From Pseudomonas duriflava (GTDB lineage Bacteria > Pseudomonadota > Gammaproteobacteria > Pseudomonadales > Pseudomonadaceae), in assembly GCF_007830155.1 (NCBI RefSeq), contig NZ_VLKY01000015.1, positions 1 to 64,000 on the forward strand: a DNA stretch of 64,000 nt, written 5' to 3'. This document shows positions 58,258-64,000 of the stretch, piece by piece. The first letter of the stretch is position 1. Every line of letters begins with the position of its first letter. Both the position numbers and the translations under genes were made by a program. The notes beneath the pieces were generated by a model. The model had not been told where the DNA came from. It saw nothing but the letters and a program-made list of their open reading frames with translations, and did not search any database.

Positions 58258-58783
58258 TAAATCTCCACCTTCTTCCTGCAACTGTCTATCTGTTCAAGAT
58301 GCTACGCTCGCCAGTGTTGGAATAAGGCCGAAACACGTGCCTAGCTGGCCGCTACGAGTGCCGTAATAGGCAAAAATGGGCCGCTTGAGACTTCAGTAAC
58401 CAAGCGAAGTTGAAAATCGATTTCCCAGGATTATTAACAGCATCGTCATTGAGCATTGAGGTGTGGTACTAAAGCCGCATCGCGGGGCGAGCCCTACTGG
58501 AAACACGTCGTCGCTCGGCTCGAGAATTACGCTTCAAGCGGCACCTCTATGCTGAACAACCGTTCACGCTACAGTATTTCCGTTTGGCTTATTCGTACGG
58601 TGATGTCGTCCCAACACTTATGTTTAGCGCAAGTTGACGATACACACCGTGTTTTTCTGAGACATGGATTCCACATTGAGGGATTGATAGACCCTTTTGA
58701 TCCTTCTGGCCTCGCGACGACATTTCATCAGAGTCGCCTATGCTTGAAAGGTCTTGATTGGCTCTAACGATAGGAAACCCAAA
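58258..58783. other. 526-bp gap without a supported gene
   Basis: The frames present here on both strands lack Shine-Dalgarno sites and recognisable domains. I see no RNA gene or strong repeat. It separates the divergent membrane-protein and GFA-family genes. Confidence 0.6.
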
Positions 58784-59195
58784 ATGCCTTCTCGCCTCGA
58801 AAAACAGGGTCGGTGCCTCTGCGGCGCCGTTGAGTTGACGATTAGCCTTCAAGAACGTTGCGTCAGTGCCTGTCATTGCCGCATGTGCCGCACCTGGGGT
58901 GGCGGGCCGCTGCTAGTCGTGCATAGCGATATGCCGCCTCGCTTTAACCTCGGTAAAGGTGTATGGCACATCCGATTGGGCCGAGCGCGGATTTTGCACG
59001 GTTTGTGGAAGCCATCTGTTTTATCGCCTTAAAGATGGCAGCTTTTATGCCGTGCCGGTCGGGCTGCTGCAGGACGATGATTGGACGTTCGACCTGCAAG
59101 TATTCATCGAGGAAAAACCTGCCTTTTACTGCTTCTCCAACCAGACAAAAACAATGACAGGCGAAGAAGTATTCGCCCAGGCATCGCCCGATTAA
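58784..59195 (+). pseudogene. GFA-family (glutathione-dependent formaldehyde-activating-like) gene with frameshift
   Basis: The first frame begins MPSRLEKQGRCLCGAVELTI and carries the zinc ligands CLCG and CHCRMC. From about 58945-58960 the protein continues only in the next frame, with YGTSDWAERGFCTVCGSHLFYRLKDG, which supplies the remaining CxxC and the conserved family ending. Together they make one GFA/CENP-V-type zinc protein of about 137 residues. The shift is therefore a disabling mutation or a sequencing error. The enzyme role of this family is poorly established. Confidence 0.85.
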
Positions 59196-59357
59196 GGACC
59201 GCCTTAAACCCAGATAAAGCGGGAGATATGCACTTGACCGGATTGCAATAACACGTTTTCAATCAGATTGATGAAATAACCTGTTTAGTCGTCTTTACTT
59301 GAGCTGAATTACCCTTTACGTCCTGTTGAATGACTTAATAACAACACGAGGGAGAAT

Positions 59358-59792
59358 ATGAAAACAGTAGCGGATATTTTGCGTTCCAAGCGGACCCAGG
59401 ACGTTTATACCATCACGCCAGATGTCACTGTGCTTGATGCCTTGCGTGTAATGGCAGACAAGAATGTTGGTGCCCTTTTGATTACAGAAGAGGGTCAACT
59501 GGCTGGCATCGTGAGCGAGCGGGATTATGCGCGTAAAGGTGTATTGCAAGGGCGCTCTTCTATTGGCACACAGGTGCGCGAGATTATGACAACAGAGGTC
59601 ATTACCGTAACGCCAGCACAAAGCGTACTGGAATGCATGACGCTGATGACTGACCGGCACTTGCGCCATTTGCCCGTGATCGAGAATGGAAACCTGGTCG
59701 GGTTGTTGTCCATTGGGGACATCGTAAAAGACACGCTGGCTGAGAAAGACGGGCTGATTCAGCAACTGGAGCAGTACATTCGCGGCGAATGA
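59358..59792 (+). CDS. CBS-domain-pair protein
   Basis: This 144-residue protein consists of two CBS motifs only (VTVLDALRVMADKNVGALLI; QSVLECMTLMTDRHLRHLPVI), which usually bind adenosine nucleotides and form a dimeric sensor. The MTTEVITVTP segment begins the second. GGGAG lies before ATG 59358. No partner enzyme is attached, so its target is unknown. Confidence 0.94.
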   Translation: MKTVADILRSKRTQDVYTITPDVTVLDALRVMADKNVGALLITEEGQLAGIVSERDYARKGVLQGRSSIGTQVREIMTTEVITVTPAQSVLECMTLMTDRHLRHLPVIENGNLVGLLSIGDIVKDTLAEKDGLIQQLEQYIRGE

Positions 59793-59884
59793 TGCCCGGT
59801 CTGGAATTTTGGCGCGGTCTAGATAGTCCTGTATAGACGACACCTGTTACAGCTCGGCTTTTCCTTGTCCGCGGGAGGTTCGCT

Positions 59885-60061
59885 ATGCATGAGAACGAAA
59901 CGTCTGCTCCGATGAATCCGGGTGACGATGCACCGCCTGGCACACCCAGTACCGGCGAAAATATCTGCCCGGACTGTCATGGCAGCGGTACGCGTGCGGG
60001 CCAAGCCTGTGACACCTGTGGTGGAACAGGAAAAGTCATTGAAGGAATTGGCGGCGCTTAA
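59885..60061 (+). CDS. 58-residue DnaJ-type zinc-finger microprotein
   Basis: This protein carries two CxxCxGxG motifs (CPDCHGSGTRAG and CDTCGGTGKVIEG), the zinc centre of DnaJ-type chaperones, preceded by a disordered acidic N-terminus. GGGAGGT lies about 7 bases before ATG 59885. It is not fused to a J domain. Homologous small proteins occur in Pseudomonas, without assigned function. A GC-rich 9-bp inverted repeat (60089-60119) follows and may end the transcript. Confidence 0.85.
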   Translation: MHENETSAPMNPGDDAPPGTPSTGENICPDCHGSGTRAGQACDTCGGTGKVIEGIGGA

Positions 60062-60088
60062 GCGTCTCCTTTCTTTTTCCGCTACTTG

Positions 60089-60119
60089 CGAGGCGGCACG
60101 GTAGTCTTGCGCCGCCTCG
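60089..60119 (+). terminator. Perfect 9-bp stem after the zinc-finger microprotein
   Basis: CGAGGCGGC and GCCGCCTCG surround a 13-nt loop. No T-tract follows, so termination is possible but not certain. Confidence 0.45.
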
Positions 60120-60332
60120 TACCTCTTGAGGCCTTCCATCATGCTTGCCCATACACGGGCAGCTTTAGTGCCCCATAATCATTATGCTGAAAAATCCATA
60201 GCTATTGCCGCTTGGTAACGAGACGACCTGTCTAAGACTCTCTACTGCGCGACCATGCATGATTTCGCTCCGCCCAATGCCCTTGTATGGACTAGAATTT
60301 GTCCTCTCTCTTTTTCGATCACGAGATTACGC

Positions 60333-61034
60333 ATGGGCGCACAGTGGAAAGCCAAACATAAAGAAGCGGCGGCAAATGCCAAGGGCAAGGCATTCGGCAA
60401 ACTGTCCAAGGAAATCATGATTGCTGCGCGTTCAGGCCCGGACCCGGACATGAACCCGCGCCTGCGCCTGGTAGTTGAGCAGGCGAAAAAGGCATCCATG
60501 CCCCGCGAAACCCTTGAGCGCGCCATCAAGAAAGGGGCCGGTCTCCTGGGTGAAGCGGTGAACTACGAGCGCACCACCTATGAAGGCTTCACGCCGCATC
60601 GCGTGCCCGTAATCGTGGAATGCCTGACCGATAATGTGAACCGCACCGTGGCGGAAATTCGAGTGCTGTTCCGCAAAGGCCAATTGGGTGCGTCCGGTTC
60701 GGTCAGTTGGGACTTTGATTATGTGGGCATGGTTGAGGCGACGCCTACGTCTGCCGAGGCGGACCCGGAGCTTGCAGCTATTGAGGCCGGTGCTCAGGAT
60801 TTCGAACCTGCCGAAGACGGCGCTACACTCTTTCTGAGCGACGCTACAGACATGGACGCCGTCTGCAAAGCGCTACCGGATCAGGGCTTTACAGTGCAAT
60901 CCGCCAACCTGGGCTACCGGCCCAAGAACCCAGTTACCTTGACCGAGGCCGAAATGGAAGAAGTCGAAGCCTTCCTGGAAGCTCTCGATGCGCATGATGA
61001 TGTGCAGAACGTCTATGTCGGACTGGCTGGCTAA
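60333..61034 (+). CDS. YebC/PmpR-family transcription/translation-associated protein
   Basis: This 233-residue protein has the family's N-terminal ([31 protein letters not shown]) and central ([23 protein letters not shown], division after the GP-type motif) regions and the C-terminal acidic helix. It resembles the shorter YeeN-like paralogue rather than the canonical YebC beginning MAGHSKW. Family members act as DNA-binding regulators or help translation of proline stretches. ATG 60333 is chosen because it begins the conserved domain. Confidence 0.92.
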   Translation: MGAQWKAKHKEAAANAKGKAFGKLSKEIMIAARSGPDPDMNPRLRLVVEQAKKASMPRETLERAIKKGAGLLGEAVNYERTTYEGFTPHRVPVIVECLTDNVNRTVAEIRVLFRKGQLGASGSVSWDFDYVGMVEATPTSAEADPELAAIEAGAQDFEPAEDGATLFLSDATDMDAVCKALPDQGFTVQSANLGYRPKNPVTLTEAEMEEVEAFLEALDAHDDVQNVYVGLAG

Positions 61035-61066
61035 ACAACCAGAACCTTTTTGCCGGAGAACTCCTA

Positions 61067-61411
61067 ATGGGCACGGAAAAATCAAAAATCCCCTACAGCC
61101 AGCGCGAGCAAGGTTACCGGGAAAAAGCCTTGAAGCTATTTCCTTGGGTGTGCGGCCGTTGTGCGCGGGAGTTTTCCGGCAAACGGTTGAGCGAGCTGAC
61201 GGTTCACCATAAAGACCACAACCACGACAACAATCCGGAAGACGGTTCCAACTGGGAGCTGCTCTGTCTGTATTGCCACGATAACGAGCACTCACGCTAT
61301 ACCGATAATCAGTATTTTGCTGAGGCTACACCGGGTAGCGACAAAGGTCCGCAGACAACCTTCAAAGGGCTTGCTGGCCTGGGCGACTTGCTCAAAAACC
61401 GCACTGAATAA
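61067..61411 (+). CDS. HNH nuclease YajD-like protein
   Basis: This 114-residue protein has a compact HNH motif: CGRCAREF, LTVHHKDHNHDNNPEDGSNW (catalytic His) and LLCLYCHDNEH, with four zinc cysteines. YajD of E. coli has the same architecture. It begins 32 bp after the yebC-like gene and is probably cotranscribed. Its cellular role is unknown. Confidence 0.93.
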   Translation: MGTEKSKIPYSQREQGYREKALKLFPWVCGRCAREFSGKRLSELTVHHKDHNHDNNPEDGSNWELLCLYCHDNEHSRYTDNQYFAEATPGSDKGPQTTFKGLAGLGDLLKNRTE

Positions 61412-61770
61412 TCGGTTACTCTGACGCTGGATCAGGCCTGCTCTAGCGTCAGCAATGACTCAGACAGTTGTTATGTCTATTCTTTATTTCCCGAGCTTTA
61501 TCACTTTCTGCAAGTAATCCGCCGTTATGGCACCAATAGTGCCATACTGAGAAAACTTCCTATGCCATCACGCTTGTTGGCTTGCAAAGCCGCTTGGATT
61601 TGGCTTGGAGGAAGATTGCTTGTTGTCATCGGAGCGACTGCACTGCCAGATAAGATCAGCAGGTGGCGCTCACTTTCACGAGACACTGATTCTTTCGCCC
61701 ACTCAGCGCGAAACGTATCTCGCCCTACTGGCATGGATGCCTTCAATCAGACACACCACAGGTGAAGATC
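61412..61770. other. 359-bp gap without a supported gene
   Basis: Frames on both strands here lack starts with Shine-Dalgarno sites and recognisable domains. A 7-bp inverted repeat, ATGGCAC-CAATA-GTGCCAT, lies at 61527-61545 and may be an operator. Confidence 0.5.
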
Positions 61771-61902
61771 ATGAGTAAAGGAATGGACGCAAAAAAGAAC
61801 GCCAAGAAAAAACCTCTTAAATCGGCTCAGGAAAAACGAGCCGCCAAGCGCGATAAAAAGGATACCTCAGTCAGCCTGGGCATCCATGCCGCGACACACT
61901 GA
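61771..61902 (+). CDS. 43-residue Lys/Ala-rich microprotein
   Basis: AGGTGAAG precedes ATG 61771, giving MSKGMDAKKNAKKKPLKSAQ and then EKRAAKRDKKD with a short tail. The protein is very basic and probably binds nucleic acid or ribosomes. Similar small proteins with the same beginning are common in Pseudomonas, of unknown function. A GCCCGC-TTAT-GCGGGC stem (61931-61946) lies downstream. Confidence 0.75.
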   Translation: MSKGMDAKKNAKKKPLKSAQEKRAAKRDKKDTSVSLGIHAATH

Positions 61903-61930
61903 GTTACCGTGACACGACTATCAGCACCCT

Positions 61931-61946
61931 GCCCGCTTATGCGGGC
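61931..61946. terminator. Stem between the microprotein and phospholipase C genes
   Basis: GCCCGC-TTAT-GCGGGC is a perfect stem located between two convergent genes. The T-tract is weak on both sides. Confidence 0.5.
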
Positions 61947-61975
61947 GGGATGCCTTTCGGAAAGCGTGACCACCT

Positions 61976-64000
61976 TTATAACCCCATCAGCGGATCGCTG
62001 ATGCTATGACGCCCTGTCTCTATACGTCCTGCCAGCCGACGTTGCCAGTTCTCTGCCCGTACAATGATTTCATACCACCCGCCACTCGCATGGGTTGTAA
62101 CTACATGCTGATGACGACCGCCTGCTCCGAGCCGGAAGGCCCAAGGGCCCTGACGGGTATAGGGACATCGGTCTAGGTGGACCGTCGTAGCCTGCAATGC
62201 CTGATTTTCAAGCACTAACGTCAGCTTGCCGCTTCTGCCCTTGTTAGTTAAAGCCAGACGCACTTCCGGCTGGGTTTGTTGCAGTGAGCCTTGAAAAGAT
62301 CGGTGAAAGCCGTTCGGTCCCAAGACCCAAAGATCGTAAAAGCCTTCATCTGCCTGCGCCGGTACCCATACGTCATCTAACGACTGCCCTGCCGATACGG
62401 TGTAACGCCGCGGAATGGCATCGAGATGAAGCCTGTCGTAAACATGAAACACTGCGCCTTGTTGGCCTGTATTCGAAAACGTCAGCGTCACGCGTGCGTG
62501 GTCGGGCTGGGCAGTAGCTGTCACCTCACACTGATAAGGCAACGCACGTGAGGGACGTGCCATGCGGCCCTGCACCGGAACCTTCTGCTGCTCTAAGACA
62601 GGCAACAGAACCTGCGGCAGCTGCTCCTGCTGCTGACGCAGCCGGTCGGCCTCCTCACGGGTTGTGGTATGCAGACTAGGCAGCATCTCGTTATTGGGAT
62701 CGATGAAATTAAAGGCTGACGTCAGATCGCCACAAACGGCTCGCCGCCACGCGGTGATATTCGGCTCGGAAATCTGGAAGCGCTTTTCCAAAAATTGAAT
62801 CACAGAGGTATGGTCGAATACCTGGGAGTTGACCCATCCCCCTCGGCTCCAGGGCGAAATCACCAGCATCGGCACACGCGGTCCGGGGCCATAGGTACGG
62901 CCGTCTGGCAGAGGCTGTTCCTGGCTACCGCTCGGTGCCGGATGTATGAACAGCTCATCCTCGAACGGCACGGTGGACTTGCCAGCAAAACTGCCATCTT
63001 CACGCTGCGAGGGTGCTGACGGCGATGGCATGTGATCAAAGAAGCCATCATTCTCATCGTAATTTACGAACAAGACGGTCTTGCTCCAGACCTCTGGATT
63101 GTCTGTGAGCGCATTCAGGATTTCCTGGGTGAACCATCCACCCTGTACTGGGCTCGATGGCCCGGGATGCTCCGAGTAGGTAGCCGGCGCTACGATCCAA
63201 CTAACCTGAGGCAGCTTGCCTTGGGCAACGTCCTGGCGAAACCCTGCCAGCATCGTGGCGAGGTCACTGTTATCCGCCGCGGGTAAGGTATTGCCGTTGC
63301 CCTTGTATAAGGGTGCAATGGCATCCAATGCTTCACGGTAAACAACAAAGTCTCGGAAGTCTTCCGTGGGCTGGGCAGGGTTACCTACTTTGATGCTGGC
63401 AGCGCGGTACTGCTTAAAGCCTGCCAGAGAATTATCGCCAAAGTTATCTGGAAGGTATTGATAAACCTTCCAGCGAATACCTTGCGCTTCCAAGCGCTCT
63501 GGATAAGTTGTCCAGTCATACCCTGTTTCTGCCGGGCCGGGGCCGTCCCACTCGTTCACAACAGCCGCGACGCGCGCTGCGCCAGGGCCATTAGTACCTG
63601 TCCAGAGAAATAACCGATTCGGGTTAGTACCTGCATGGATGGAGCAATGGTAGGCGTCACATACCGTGAAGGTATTAGCCAGAGCGAACTGGAATGGCAC
63701 TTCCTTCTCTCGGTAATACCCCATCGAGGTGGTCGTCTTGAAGGTTGGCCAGGCCGTCATACGCCCACTGTCCCAGGCGGATTGCTCATCCAGCCAGGAA
63801 TGAGGCGTACCGTTCACCCGTTGGGCATTGCCTGTTTGACTGTTCAGGTAATACGGCAAGACGAGACGCTCAGCGCCCTGCTGCTCCCAGACCGAACGCC
63901 CTTCAGGCAACGGAATGGTGAAGCGGTCACTGAATCCGCGTACGCCCGGCAACGTACCGAAATAATGATCGAAGGAACGGTTTTCCTGCATGAGGATGAC
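61976..64000 (-). CDS. Phospholipase C, non-haemolytic PlcN-like (5' part outside window)
   Basis: The frame runs open to the right edge; 675 codons are visible. The visible N-terminal motif VILMQENRSFDHYFG is the metal-binding start of the acid-phosphatase-like phospholipase C superfamily. WIVAPATYSEHPG and FVNYDENDGFFDHMPSP carry further metal ligands, and FDHTSVIQFLEKRF follows. Two C-terminal beta domains (DUF756 type) occupy the last 200 residues. Pseudomonas relatives PlcH and PlcN are secreted by Tat and cleave phosphatidylcholine. The signal peptide would lie beyond the window. PlcN is the likelier match, but the assignment is partial. Confidence 0.92.
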   Translation of the reverse strand, partial: VILMQENRSFDHYFGTLPGVRGFSDRFTIPLPEGRSVWEQQGAERLVLPYYLNSQTGNAQRVNGTPHSWLDEQSAWDSGRMTAWPTFKTTTSMGYYREKEVPFQFALANTFTVCDAYHCSIHAGTNPNRLFLWTGTNGPGAARVAAVVNEWDGPGPAETGYDWTTYPERLEAQGIRWKVYQYLPDNFGDNSLAGFKQYRAASIKVGNPAQPTEDFRDFVVYREALDAIAPLYKGNGNTLPAADNSDLATMLAGFRQDVAQGKLPQVSWIVAPATYSEHPGPSSPVQGGWFTQEILNALTDNPEVWSKTVLFVNYDENDGFFDHMPSPSAPSQREDGSFAGKSTVPFEDELFIHPAPSGSQEQPLPDGRTYGPGPRVPMLVISPWSRGGWVNSQVFDHTSVIQFLEKRFQISEPNITAWRRAVCGDLTSAFNFIDPNNEMLPSLHTTTREEADRLRQQQEQLPQVLLPVLEQQKVPVQGRMARPSRALPYQCEVTATAQPDHARVTLTFSNTGQQGAVFHVYDRLHLDAIPRRYTVSAGQSLDDVWVPAQADEGFYDLWVLGPNGFHRSFQGSLQQTQPEVRLALTNKGRSGKLTLVLENQALQATTVHLDRCPYTRQGPWAFRLGAGGRHQHVVTTHASGGWYEIIVRAENWQRRLAGRIETGRHSISDPLMGL

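Noticed and set aside
58456..58767. 103-codon plus-strand frame
   Set aside because: No start signal and no recognisable domain, and it is overlapped by an equally weak minus-strand frame.
61525..61765. Overlapping frames of 67-73 codons on both strands
   Set aside because: No ribosome-binding sites, no conserved motifs, and the frames exclude each other.

Overview
The window looks like chromosomal DNA from a Pseudomonas-type gammaproteobacterium. Two blocks of core genes keep an order familiar from P. aeruginosa. One is pgsA-uvrC-gacA, tRNA genes, tusDCBE, cysG, serS, rarA, lolA, ftsK, aat, bpt, infA, clpA, clpS, cspD. The other is plpD, a fimV-like gene, a marR gene and recQ. Base composition of the core is visibly lower in GC than in P. 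aeruginosa, so a lower-GC relative such as the P. luteola group is plausible, but this is inference.

Positions 1-1629 hold the end of an IS3-type insertion sequence, a DUF4224 gene and a phage-type integrase. Positions 1677-14701 hold a GC-rich island of about 13 kb bounded by a 9-bp direct repeat that is the anticodon-loop sequence of a tRNA-Leu(UAA) gene. The host tRNA is cut in two: its 5' half is at 14693-14732 and its 3' half at 1630-1685, and joined they give one well-folded tRNA. The island does not rebuild the gene. It carries a different, complete tRNA-Leu(UAA) at 14503-14590, about 100 bp past the break and in the same orientation, where the surviving host promoter can read it. The island also encodes its own integrase, a convergent restriction-modification pair, a terminase-small-subunit-like protein without a large subunit, an AlpA-like regulator, a primase and a VapE-type helicase separated by one in-frame TAG, and a 360-bp cluster of twelve GGAACG iterons that is a candidate replication origin. 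It lacks capsid and tail genes. I read it as a phage-satellite-like integrative element.

Positions 14.7-49 kb are core chromosome: tRNA-Cys, -Gly and -Ser; phospholipid synthesis (pgsA); DNA repair (uvrC, rarA, recQ); the GacA response regulator; tRNA thiolation (tusDCBE); siroheme synthesis (cysG); outer-membrane lipoprotein carriage (lolA); chromosome segregation (ftsK); a complete N-degron set (aat, bpt, clpA, clpS); and class Ia ribonucleotide reductase (nrdA, nrdB) with possible NrdR and DnaA sites upstream.

Positions 49-64 kb are more mixed. They include a 1286-residue protein combining a methyltransferase, a PLD nuclease, an SF2 helicase, an S24-like domain and DUF3427 (a candidate defence protein), a cupin, an RlpA-like lipoprotein, a SotB-type exporter, an O-antigen-ligase-like membrane protein, a frameshifted GFA-family gene, CBS, YebC and YajD proteins, two small unrecognised proteins, and a phospholipase C running off the right edge.
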